Source: Amycolatopsis sp. NBC_01488 (lineage in GTDB: Bacteria > Actinomycetota > Actinomycetes > Mycobacteriales > Pseudonocardiaceae). Taken from it: 64,000 nt of DNA. The translations under genes and the position numbers were made by a program. The notes under the pieces were generated by a model. That model ran no database searches. It was not told the origin of the DNA and was given only the letters and a program-made list of their open reading frames with translations. Positions 1-7,346 of the stretch are shown here, piece by piece. Numbering within the stretch: the stretch's first letter is position 1; every line of letters starts with the position of its first letter. Where the stretch lies: NCBI RefSeq assembly GCF_036227105.1, contig NZ_CP109434.1, positions 7,970,501-8,034,500 of the forward strand. Reading direction: 5' to 3'.

Positions 1-569
1 ACCCGATCTGCGCACTGCAGGCGGCGATGGACGGGCTCGACGTGGTGGAGCTGGACGACGTCGTCGCGACGGCCGACATCTTCATCACCACCACCGGCAA
101 CTTCGGCATCATCTCGGCGGAGCAGATGAGCCGGATGAAGCACAACGCGATCGTCGCGAACGTCGGGCACTTCGACAACGAGATCGACATGGCCGGGCTG
201 GCGAAGCGGCCCGGCATCACCAAGAAGGAGATCAAGCCGCAGGTGCACGAGTGGACGTTCCCGGACGGCCACGCGATCATCGTGCTGTCCGAAGGGCGCC
301 TGATGAACCTCGGCAACGCGACCGGCCACCCGTCGTTCGTGATGTCGAACTCCTTCACCAACCAGGCCATCGCGCAGATCGAGCTGTTCGCCAAGCCCGG
401 CGAGTACGCCACCGACGTCCACCGGCTGCCCAAGCACCTCGACGAAAAGGTGGCCCGGCTCCACCTCGACGCACTTGGTGTGAAACTAACCAAGTTGTCG
501 AAGGCCCAGGCGGAATACATCGGCGTGGACGTCGAAGGTCCGTACAAGCTCGACCACTATCGGTACTGA
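1..569 (+). CDS. ahcY: Adenosylhomocysteinase, C-terminal part
   Basis: Hydrolyses S-adenosylhomocysteine to adenosine and homocysteine in the cytosolic methyl cycle, using bound NAD. The gene runs in from the left edge; the frame is open from base 3 and 188 C-terminal residues are present. The first visible residues PICALQAAMDG belong to the conserved core. They are followed by the Rossmann NAD-binding part (ITTTGNFGII, ANVGHFDNEIDM) and the family C-terminus ending KLDHYRY, whose Lys and Tyr reach the NAD of the neighbouring subunit. The stop is TGA at 567-569. The N-terminus, promoter and operon partners lie outside the window. Confidence 0.97.
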   Translation, partial: PICALQAAMDGLDVVELDDVVATADIFITTTGNFGIISAEQMSRMKHNAIVANVGHFDNEIDMAGLAKRPGITKKEIKPQVHEWTFPDGHAIIVLSEGRLMNLGNATGHPSFVMSNSFTNQAIAQIELFAKPGEYATDVHRLPKHLDEKVARLHLDALGVKLTKLSKAQAEYIGVDVEGPYKLDHYRY

Positions 570-690
570 TTCGAAGTTGCTCCATTTGCCGCAGTTTGGC
601 AGCTCGGGAAAATGGCCATCCTCACGACGAGAGCGCATCCGCCCGGACGGCACGGAGCCGGGCCGGGTCTCGTGCGAAGGAGAGTGTCAA

Positions 691-846
691 GTGATCGTCC
701 TCGGTGTAATTCTACTGGTCATCGGGTTCATCGTCGGTATCCCGGTGCTGTACACCATCGGCATCGTGCTGGCCGTGGCCGGCGTGGCGCTGGCCATCCT
801 CGGCGGCACCGGCCGCCGGATCGGCGGCCGGGCGCACTGGTACTGA
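691..846 (+). CDS. Small membrane protein, DUF6131-like
   Basis: A 51-residue peptide made of two hydrophobic stretches (about residues 2-19 and 22-39) and a basic tail ending GGRAHWY. The GTG start at 691 is chosen because AAGGAG lies 8-9 bases upstream (676-681); longer in-frame starts lack such a site. The short hydrophobic layout and the TGRRIGGR tail resemble actinobacterial DUF6131 proteins, whose function is unknown. It is followed at once by a strong terminator, so it ends its transcription unit. Confidence 0.75.
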   Translation: MIVLGVILLVIGFIVGIPVLYTIGIVLAVAGVALAILGGTGRRIGGRAHWY

Positions 847-862
847 TCCCGTGACCCCCGCC

Positions 863-920
863 GGCCTGGCGCGCGTCAGCAGCAATGCTGGCCGCGCCAG
901 GCCGTTCGGCTTTCTTTTTC
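863..920 (+). terminator. Rho-independent terminator after the DUF6131-like gene
   Basis: GCCTGGCGCG (864-873) pairs with CGCGCCAGGC (893-902); inside, CAGCA pairs with TGCTG. The stem is followed by a T-rich run, TTTCTTTTT, at 911-919. The position 17 bases after the stop fits termination of the upstream small gene. Confidence 0.85.
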
Positions 921-1070
921 CCGCCACGCGAGCGATGCGGAAGATAAGGGTCCTCCGGCTCCGAGGGGGAGGGAGAGCCGAAGGACCCCGTTAGTGTTAG
1001 CACATCGCCACGCCCGTGTACACATCTGCATACACGATCGTGTTACGCGGTTGACGCCTTCTTCACGCCG
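921..1070. other. Intergenic region with hairpin and palindromes
   Basis: No gene is seen between 847 and 1133. The stretch holds an imperfect hairpin (GGGTCCTCCGGCTC at 948-961 against GAGCCGAAGGACCC at 975-988), then an 8-bp palindrome GTGTACAC (1016-1023) and a 12-bp perfect palindrome ACACGATCGTGT (1032-1043). The palindromes could be operator sites, but no gene is seen starting nearby, so their role is unknown. Confidence 0.4.
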
Positions 1071-1115
1071 CGAAGGCCTCCCCGGCCGGCGGTGAGGCCG
1101 GCGGGAAGGCCTTCG
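1071..1115 (-). terminator. Hairpin terminator downstream of the Cys-rich gene
   Basis: CGAAGGCCTCCC (1071-1082) faces GGGAAGGCCTTCG (1103-1115) with a GC-rich loop. It lies 18 bases beyond the stop of the small minus-strand gene at 1134. There is no T tract; GC-only stems of this kind are common terminators in actinomycetes. Confidence 0.6.
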
Positions 1116-1133
1116 CGGATCCTGGCGGGAGGC

Positions 1134-1343
1134 TCAGGAAGCTTGGCGCAGCAGCGGTTTTCCCGGCGCCGCGGCACACGCGCACCCGGCGCCGAGGGCC
1201 TGGCAGTCGACGATCAGCCCGTGCCGGACCCGGTCACCGTCCCGGCAGGACGGATCGGTGCACTCGGCGAACCCGCCTTCGGGGTGCACCACCAGGGTGC
1301 CGTGACAGTGATCGATCCCCGCGTCACAAGAAGCGCACTCCAT
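1134..1343 (-). CDS. Small Cys-rich hypothetical protein
   Basis: A 69-residue protein starting MECASCDAGIDHCHG. Eight cysteines and two histidines occur, including CASC and DHCHG near the N-terminus and CTDPSC further on, a pattern suited to binding one or two zinc ions. The start chosen is the ATG at 1343, which matches the first Cys pair; an extension to 1385 is possible. It lies about 110 bp downstream of ku on the same strand and could share its transcript. No family is recognised with confidence. Confidence 0.6.
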   Translation of the reverse strand: MECASCDAGIDHCHGTLVVHPEGGFAECTDPSCRDGDRVRHGLIVDCQALGAGCACAAAPGKPLLRQAS

Positions 1344-1456
1344 GACCGGCCCGCCCTTCCGCGTTCGTGCCCGGTGTGCTCGCACCTCTTGGTACCACCG
1401 GAAAGCACGCGGACGCGGAAGGGCGGCGGCGTGTCGCCGCGACCACCCGTCCGGGG

Positions 1457-2335
1457 TCAGCCGGACTTGGGCGCCCGCTTGCGCGCCGCGGGCTTCTTCT
1501 TCGCGGCGGTCGGCTCCGCGTCCTCAGCGGACTCCTCCGAAGTGGACTTCGCCCCGCGGGACTTCTTCGCCGCGTCCACGCTGGCCTGCAGCGCCGCCAT
1601 CAGGTCGACCACGTCGGCCTTCGCGGTCACCGCCGCCGGCTTGGTGGTCTCCTCCCCCGCCACCTTGGCCTCGATCATCTCCTCGAGGGCCTCGCGGTAG
1701 TGGTCGTGGTACTTCTCCGGCTCGAACACCGGCTCGGCGAGCGAGTCGATCAGCGACCCGGCCATGGTCAGCTCCTGGGGCCGGATCTGCGGCGGGTCGT
1801 CGCGCAGGAAGGGGAAGTCGGGCTCGCGAACCTCGTCCGGCCACAGCATCGTCGTCATCACCAGCACGTCGGCGTGCACCCGCAGCACCGCCATGCTCTC
1901 CCGCTGCCGCACGGCGACCTTGGCGATCGCCACCTGGCTCGACTTGTGCAGCGCGTCCCGCAGCACGACGTACGGCTTCACCGCGTTCTTCTGCGGCTCC
2001 AGGTAGTACGTCCGGTCGTACTGGATCGGGTCGATCGACTCGAGCGGCACGAACTCCAGGACGTCGATCGTGCGCTGCGAGGACAGCGGCAGCTCGGCCA
2101 TCTCGGCGTCGGTGATCACGACCATCTCGCCGTCGGGCAGCTCGTAGCCCTTCGCGATCTCGGCGTAGGGCACCTCGGCGCCGTCGATCGTGCAGAACCG
2201 CTTGTACTGGATGCGGCCGCCGTCGGCCTCGTGCACCTGGCGGAGCGAGACGTTCTTGTTCTCGGTGGCCGCGTACAGCTGGATCGGGATGCTCACCAGC
2301 CCGAACGACACCGAGCCCTTCCACATCGCCCGCAT
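1457..2335 (-). CDS. ku: Non-homologous end-joining protein Ku
   Basis: Bacterial Ku binds DNA double-strand ends as a homodimer ring and recruits LigD. The 292-residue product has the family opening MWKGSVSFGLVSIPIQLY, the core RFCTIDGAEVPYAEIAKGYE, and a long Lys/Ala-rich C-terminal tail (KKKPAARKRAPKSG) of the type known to help DNA binding and bridging. The ATG at 2335 is chosen because GGAGG sits 8 bases upstream; the in-frame GTG at 2344 abuts that site and cannot use it. No full LigD is present in the window; a partial LigD-like gene lies at 11148-12218. Confidence 0.95.
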   Translation of the reverse strand: MRAMWKGSVSFGLVSIPIQLYAATENKNVSLRQVHEADGGRIQYKRFCTIDGAEVPYAEIAKGYELPDGEMVVITDAEMAELPLSSQRTIDVLEFVPLESIDPIQYDRTYYLEPQKNAVKPYVVLRDALHKSSQVAIAKVAVRQRESMAVLRVHADVLVMTTMLWPDEVREPDFPFLRDDPPQIRPQELTMAGSLIDSLAEPVFEPEKYHDHYREALEEMIEAKVAGEETTKPAAVTAKADVVDLMAALQASVDAAKKSRGAKSTSEESAEDAEPTAAKKKPAARKRAPKSG

Positions 2336-2419
2336 GCCACGCACCTCCGATAGACCACCGGGTCGCCTTCACGCTACGTGACCACCGTAGCCCGGATCGT
2401 CCTCCGGCGACAGTGCGAT

Positions 2420-3646
2420 CTAGACCTCTGCCAGGTACTTCTCCCAGAGTGCGGGGTCCATGAACCAGTGCTGGAAGTCCGTCGGATCGGTGAAACCGTT
2501 CGCGAACCGGCGCGCCACGGCGGGGTTCTGGCCGGCCACCCCGAGGATCTGGAGCACGTGCGGGGGCGGCGGCATGAGCAGCGCGTTGGTCCATTCGGTC
2601 ACGTGCCGGGCGTACTCCCAGTAGCGCTCGAACGTCGCGTCCATCCACCCCGCGTCGAACGGCCGGTCGCCGCGCTCGACGATCGCGTCCAGGTAGGTCG
2701 CGGCGCAGTGGCTCGCGTTGTTCGAACCCTGGCCGGTGATCGGGTCGTTCGCGACGACGACGTCGGCCATGCCCAGCACGATCGCCCCGCCCGGCAGTGT
2801 GCCGACCGGCTTGCGGACCACCGGGGTGTAGCCGCCGGCCAGCGTCGCCTTCGCGTCGGTGAGTTCGGCGTCGCGGCAGCGGTCGTACTCCCACGGCACG
2901 AACTGCTTCATCAGGTCGAGGATCCGCGCGAAGTGCTCGGCCGGGCCCGGGCGGTCGTCGAAGCAGTCCAGCGGGCCGCCGGGGACGCCTTCGAAGAAGA
3001 GGATGTCGCAGTTCCCGCTCAGCGTGTACGCGGGGATCATGAACAGCTCGCCGACACCGGGGACGATGTTGAACCGCACCGCCATCTTGTCCGGGTGCTC
3101 CGGCCGCGGGCGCACGCCGTGGGCGTAGGCCAGCGAGAGCGCGCGCATCGGCTTCGTGTACGGCGACCGCTCGGGCACGCGGTCGAACAGCTGGACCAGC
3201 TCGCCCTTGCCGGCCGAGATGATGACCAGGTCGTAGAGCCGGGCCAGCGCGTCCAGTTCGGACGTCATCACGCCGTGGATGACGAGCTTGCCGCCGCGGT
3301 CCTCGAACAGCTCCAGCCAGCCGGCCATCTTCACCCGCTGGTCGACCGACTGCGCGACGTGGTCCAGCTCGGCGAACCAATCGAGCGCGCGGCCGCCGTC
3401 CGGGGCGGCCACCGAGACGCCGAGTCCCTCGACGTTCACCGTGTCGGCTTCCCACAGGTCGATGCCGAGGTCCCGCTCGTGCTGCAGCGCGTCGTGGAAC
3501 ATGCACTGCGTCGACATCACGCGCCCGGCCCGGATCTCCTCCGGCGTCCGCGCGGACATCACCGTGACGTCGTAGTCCTTCGCCAGCAGCCCGAGGGCCA
3601 GCTGCAGCCCGGACTGCCCGGCGCCCACGATCAGGACCTTGCGCAT
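2420..3646 (-). CDS. FAD-dependent styrene/indole monooxygenase-like protein
   Basis: A 408-residue group E flavoprotein monooxygenase. The N-terminus MRKVLIVGAGQSGLQLALGL holds the FAD-binding GxGxxG, and GMADVVVANDPITGQGSNNA near residues 293-313 is the second FAD motif. Length and layout match StyA-type epoxidases, which need a separate flavin reductase (StyB); none is seen in the window. It lies 19 bp downstream of cvnD on the same strand and so probably forms the last gene of the conservon operon. Conservons in Streptomyces often end in an oxygenase, commonly a P450. The substrate is unknown. Confidence 0.85.
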   Translation of the reverse strand: MRKVLIVGAGQSGLQLALGLLAKDYDVTVMSARTPEEIRAGRVMSTQCMFHDALQHERDLGIDLWEADTVNVEGLGVSVAAPDGGRALDWFAELDHVAQSVDQRVKMAGWLELFEDRGGKLVIHGVMTSELDALARLYDLVIISAGKGELVQLFDRVPERSPYTKPMRALSLAYAHGVRPRPEHPDKMAVRFNIVPGVGELFMIPAYTLSGNCDILFFEGVPGGPLDCFDDRPGPAEHFARILDLMKQFVPWEYDRCRDAELTDAKATLAGGYTPVVRKPVGTLPGGAIVLGMADVVVANDPITGQGSNNASHCAATYLDAIVERGDRPFDAGWMDATFERYWEYARHVTEWTNALLMPPPPHVLQILGVAGQNPAVARRFANGFTDPTDFQHWFMDPALWEKYLAEV

Positions 3647-3665
3647 GAAGCTCTTCTCTCCTCGT

Positions 3666-4286
3666 TCAGGGCTGCGGGACGCTGCCGGCCAGCTCTCGCG
3701 GGCCGGACAGCACGGCGAGCGACAGCGTGTGGCCGACCAGCTCGGTCAGGGTGGCGATCGTCGACGCCCGGTCGCGGGCGTCGCAGGTGACCAGCGGGAC
3801 GCTCGGGTCGAGCGCGAGCGCGTCACGCACCTCGTCGAGGTCGTGCACCGGCTTGCCCTCGAACTGGTTGACCGCCACGACGAACGGCAGCTCCGAGTCG
3901 TTCTCGAAGTAGTTGATCGCCGCGAACGACTCGTCGATCCGGCTGGTGTCGACCAGCACGACCGCGCCGAGCGCGCCGCGGCTCAGGTCGTCCCACAGGA
4001 ACCAGAACCGCGCCTGCCCGGGCGTGCCGAACAGGTACAGCAGCAGGTCCGGGCGCAGCGTGATGCGGCCGAAGTCCATCGCGACGGTCGTGGTCGACTT
4101 GCCGCCCGGCGGGATGTCGTCGACGCCTTGGCCCGCCTCGGTCATCCACGCCTCGTTGCTCATCGGCGGCACCTCGGAGACCGCCCCGACGAACGTGGTC
4201 TTGCCGACACCGAAGCCCCCGGCGACGACGATCTTCGCGGAGATCGTCAGCAGATCGCCCTCAGGCGGGGAGCCGCTTGAGCCCAT
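3666..4286 (-). CDS. cvnD: Conservon small GTPase (CvnD)
   Basis: A 206-residue Ras-like/MglA-like GTPase. Walker A is GGFGVGKTT at residues 23-31, the switch-II region is LFGTPGQARFWFLW with the PGQ typical of CvnD, and NQFE stands in place of the usual NKxD. In Streptomyces, CvnA-D assemble at the membrane like a G-protein-coupled switch. The ATG at 4286 has GAGAGG 7 bases upstream and overlaps the end of cvnC by 26 bases; a TTG one codon upstream is less likely. It is cotranscribed with cvnABC and the downstream monooxygenase. Confidence 0.92.
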   Translation of the reverse strand: MGSSGSPPEGDLLTISAKIVVAGGFGVGKTTFVGAVSEVPPMSNEAWMTEAGQGVDDIPPGGKSTTTVAMDFGRITLRPDLLLYLFGTPGQARFWFLWDDLSRGALGAVVLVDTSRIDESFAAINYFENDSELPFVVAVNQFEGKPVHDLDEVRDALALDPSVPLVTCDARDRASTIATLTELVGHTLSLAVLSGPRELAGSVPQP

Positions 4287-4659
4287 CAAGGATCCTCTCG
4301 AGCACGTTGGTGTCGTGGTGGTAGGCGTGCGCCGTGGGGTGGACGAACACCGCGCCCTGGGTGGCGAGGTCGCCGATCAGCACCCGCACCACGCCCAGCG
4401 GCAGGTCCAGCCCGACCGACAGCTCGGCGATCGAGCACCGCGCGCGGGCGCGTTCGTAGAGCGAGCGCGACTCGGGCATCAGCGTGCCGCTCAGCGCCGG
4501 GTCGTACCGCGGGACCGAGACCAGCGTCTCCACCAGCAGCTGGTGGCGGGTGCTGGTGCGGCCGCCGGTGAGCGCGTACGCCCGGATCCGGCGGCTTCGC
4601 CGCGGCAAGGGGGTGTCCTTCTCGGACACGGAGATCACATCCTTGTCGGCCACTCCCAT
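4261..4659 (-). CDS. cvnC: Conservon DUF742 protein (CvnC)
   Basis: A 132-residue DUF742 protein with a winged-helix-like core. The recognisable segment is RIRAYALTGGRTSTRHQL (from about residue 25), followed by VETLV and DLPLGVVRVLIGDLATQGAVFVH. Its ATG shares one base with the cvnB stop (TGATG at 4657-4661), so translation is coupled. In conservons it bridges the kinase-like protein and the GTPase; the biochemical role is not settled. Confidence 0.9.
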   Translation of the reverse strand: MGVADKDVISVSEKDTPLPRRSRRIRAYALTGGRTSTRHQLLVETLVSVPRYDPALSGTLMPESRSLYERARARCSIAELSVGLDLPLGVVRVLIGDLATQGAVFVHPTAHAYHHDTNVLERILDGLKRLPA

Positions 4660-5096
4660 CACGCCCTGGGCCGGCGCGCGGTGAGCACCTGGCGCAGTTC
4701 GGCGCGCACCTCGGGGGTGAGCGCGTGGCCGGCGTTGGTGATGAACTGGGTCATCTCGTAGGCGACCACCTTCATGTCCGCCTCGCCCGAGGTCAGCACC
4801 GCGAGCCCGGCACCGGACCCGATGCCCATGAACAGGAAGTAGCCGTGGGTGAGCCGGATGATGATCTGCTCGCAGGCGCCCTTCCCGAACAGCGCCGCGC
4901 TGTTGCCCGCCAGCGAAAGCAGGCCGCTGGCGATCGCCGCCAGCTGCTCGGCTTCGGCTTCGCCGACCGAGTCGGACGCGGTGAGGGGAAAGCCGTCCAC
5001 GCTCATGATCAGCGCGTGGCTGACGCCGTGGACCTTGCGCACGAAGTCGTCGAGCAGCCAGGCGAAGTTCGCCGGGGCCGGGTGGGGGGCGCTCAC
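4659..5096 (-). CDS. cvnB: Conservon roadblock/LC7 protein (CvnB)
   Basis: A 145-residue roadblock/LC7 domain protein (VSHALIMSVDGFPLTASDSVGEAEAEQLAAIASGLLSL and so on), the type of small protein that regulates MglA/Ras-like GTPases; here the partner should be CvnD. The GTG at 5096 overlaps the cvnA stop by four bases (GTGA), typical of tight coupling. Length equals the family norm. Confidence 0.92.
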   Translation of the reverse strand: MSAPHPAPANFAWLLDDFVRKVHGVSHALIMSVDGFPLTASDSVGEAEAEQLAAIASGLLSLAGNSAALFGKGACEQIIIRLTHGYFLFMGIGSGAGLAVLTSGEADMKVVAYEMTQFITNAGHALTPEVRAELRQVLTARRPRA

Positions 5097-6346
5097 GAGG
5101 CGGTTCCTCCGGGCGTCTCGTCCTGCTGGGAACGGTGGTTCTCGGCGAGCGCCGCCCGCTCGCCGTCGGCGAAGGCGCCGAGGTCGGCGAGCAGCTGGTC
5201 GTGGCCGGCACCGAGCGTGCCCTGGTGGTGGTCCGGGGGCGGCGGTGGCGGCGGTGGTTCGGGCGCCGCACCGCGGATGCTGCCGGGCACCCGGCGCGGC
5301 AGGCCGTTGGCCGTGGTCCCGCCGGTCTGCTCGACCGGCCGCGGGCGGGGGCTCGGCTTGCGCGGCATCGGCGTGACCGGCTCCTCCCGCGGGAAGGCAC
5401 CCGGGCGGCGGCGCGGGAGCCCGCCGACGCCGGCCGGCTCGCCGGCCGGGGCCTTGACCGGCTCCGCGGTCACGGTCCGGGTGCCGGACCACGCGTTCTC
5501 GGCCAGCTCGGTGACGATCCCGGTCGGCAGCAGCACGGTGGCCACCGTGCCGTGCGGGCTGCGCCGGTCCAGCCGCACGGTGACGTCGTGGCGGGCGGCG
5601 AGCCGGGAGACCACCGCGAGGCCCATGTGGCGCGCGGCGGCGTCGTCGAGGTCACCGCCGGCGGCCAGCCGCGCGTTCAGGCCGTCGATCCGGTCGGCGG
5701 GGATGCCGATGCCCTCGTCCTCGATCCGGACGAGCACGCTGCCCTGCTCGGTCAGGTGCGCGCTGATGTGCACCGGCGAGCTCGGCGAGGACTGGTTGGC
5801 GGCGTTGTCGAACAGCTCCGCCAGCACCCGGCCCAGGTCCTCGGCGGCGAAGCCGACGACGCCGAGGTTCACGACGCGGCCGATGGTGATCCGGGCGTAG
5901 TGGTCGATCGAGGACATCGCCGCGCGCATGACGTCGAGCACCGAGGTCGCGCGGGCGGCGTCGTCGGCGGTCTCCTGGCCGGCCAGGACGCGCAGGTTCT
6001 CGGCGTTGCGCCGCAGCCGGGTCGCGAGGTGGTCGAGCTGGTAGAGCTCGGCGAGGCGGTGGTGGTCCTCCTCCCCCGCCTCCAGCTCTTCGAGCCGCGC
6101 GAGGAGCTGGTCGAGGAGGTTGAGGTCACGCAGGGCGACGCTGGCGCAGATCTCGGCCAGCACCGCGTCGTCCGCGGGCGCCTCCGGTACCGCGACGGGC
6201 GGGGTCAGCTGCGCGAGCGCCGGGCCGGCCGCGGGCGCGTACCCGGGGTGCTTCGGCGGCGCGGTGAGGAACTGCGCGGCGGCGACCCGCGAACGGTCCA
6301 GCAGGACGCGTGATCGATCCAGGAGTTCCCGGGCCCGGCTGGCCAT
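5093..6346 (-). CDS. cvnA: Conservon sensor-kinase-like ATPase (CvnA)
   Basis: A 417-residue protein with a helical dimerisation segment (LYQLDHLATRLRRNAENLRVLAG, about residues 103-125), an HATPase domain with N-box ELFDNAANQSSP and G1 box EDEGIGI, and a Pro-rich disordered C-terminus that includes eight consecutive prolines. Unlike the usual CvnA it has no transmembrane helix or extracellular sensor domain; the N-terminus is only Arg/Leu-rich helices. AAGGAAG lies upstream of the ATG at 6346. First gene of the cvnABCD-monooxygenase operon, divergent from the TetR gene. Confidence 0.9.
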   Translation of the reverse strand: MASRARELLDRSRVLLDRSRVAAAQFLTAPPKHPGYAPAAGPALAQLTPPVAVPEAPADDAVLAEICASVALRDLNLLDQLLARLEELEAGEEDHHRLAELYQLDHLATRLRRNAENLRVLAGQETADDAARATSVLDVMRAAMSSIDHYARITIGRVVNLGVVGFAAEDLGRVLAELFDNAANQSSPSSPVHISAHLTEQGSVLVRIEDEGIGIPADRIDGLNARLAAGGDLDDAAARHMGLAVVSRLAARHDVTVRLDRRSPHGTVATVLLPTGIVTELAENAWSGTRTVTAEPVKAPAGEPAGVGGLPRRRPGAFPREEPVTPMPRKPSPRPRPVEQTGGTTANGLPRRVPGSIRGAAPEPPPPPPPPDHHQGTLGAGHDQLLADLGAFADGERAALAENHRSQQDETPGGTAS

Positions 6347-6532
6347 GTGGTCCCACTTCTTCCTTGCTCAGGTTCGGACGCGGTGCGCTGTGCCGACCCC
6401 CGGCGGCGACGACCGACATGCAAGCAGAAAGCCTCGTGACGTGTCCACAACCAGTCCCCGCGCGATCGCGCCGCGTGAGTGTGGATCGCGGGCGTAGCTC
6501 CTGGTGAGCGCAGTGCGCTAGGCCATTCGGCT

Positions 6533-6680
6533 CAATTTTGCACTTTGCCGGATGCAACAGTCCGCACACGGGCTCGATACCGCAGACCGCGCGACCGCGC
6601 ACGACGGAAGCCGACTCGTGTCCGGTTCGCCCCAATTTTGCGCGCCACGCAATTTTTTGCGGGGCGCGCAAGTTTTTCGC
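6533..6680. promoter_or_regulatory. Divergent promoter region with repeated AATTTTGC motifs
   Basis: The 346-bp gap between cvnA and the TetR gene contains no gene. CAATTTTGC occurs at about 6533 and again at 6633. TTGCGCGCC (6638-6646) and GGCGCGCAA (6663-6671) form an inverted repeat that encloses a second one, CGCAA (6648-6652) against TTGCG (6657-6661). The cluster ends about 20 bp before the TetR start, so it is a likely autoregulatory TetR operator overlapping the promoter. The AT-rich runs stand out from the GC-rich surroundings. Confidence 0.55.
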
Positions 6681-6692
6681 TACACTCCGTTC

Positions 6693-7346
6693 ATGCCGCC
6701 GGACGAACCACCGAAGCTGACGCTGCGGGAACGCAAGAAGCGCGAAGCCCGCCGGGCACTCGCGCAGGCCGCGTTGCGGCTCTCGATGGACCGCGGGCTG
6801 GAGAACGTGCGGGTCGAGGACATCGCCGCCGAGGTCGGTGTCTCGCCCCGCACATTCAACAACTACTTCTCCAGCAAGGAACAGGCGGTCTGCTCGGTGG
6901 TCGTCGACCGCCACGAGGGAATGCGCGAAGCCCTGCTCGCCCGGCCCGAGGGCGAGCCGCTCTGGGAGTCGGTCAAGCAGGCGGTGATCCACCAATATTC
7001 GCGTGAGGGCGAGCCGGATCGCGCGTATGTTGCGCGTATCCGGGAGCTGATGGGCCAGCTGATGCTGCGCGGCGAGTTCCTCAACGCCCACGCGGCGGTC
7101 GAACGCGTCCTTGCCGAGACCATCGCGAAGCGGGCGGGCGGGGCGGACCACCTCCTGTGCCGGCTGATGGCCTCCACGGTGGAAAGCGCTGTCCGCGTCG
7201 CCTTCGTCAACTGGTTCATGACCGAGGGCGAGCCGTTCCTCCCGACCCTGGAACGGCTGCTGGACGAGCTGGCCACCGGGATGCCCACCCTGACCGCCGG
7301 CACCGGACCGAACACCACCACCACACTGGGGGAACCGTTGTGCTAG
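6693..7346 (+). CDS. TetR/AcrR family regulator
   Basis: A 217-residue TetR-type repressor. The helix-turn-helix is at about residues 29-57 (RGLENVRVEDIAAEVGVSPRTFNNYFSSKEQAV), preceded by a basic N-terminus (LRERKKREARRALAQAAL); the ligand-binding helices fill the rest. The start at 6693 is the first ATG after the operator-like repeats. The end overlaps the ABC exporter start by 7 bases, which strongly suggests that it controls this exporter and possibly itself. Confidence 0.92.
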   Translation: MPPDEPPKLTLRERKKREARRALAQAALRLSMDRGLENVRVEDIAAEVGVSPRTFNNYFSSKEQAVCSVVVDRHEGMREALLARPEGEPLWESVKQAVIHQYSREGEPDRAYVARIRELMGQLMLRGEFLNAHAAVERVLAETIAKRAGGADHLLCRLMASTVESAVRVAFVNWFMTEGEPFLPTLERLLDELATGMPTLTAGTGPNTTTTLGEPLC

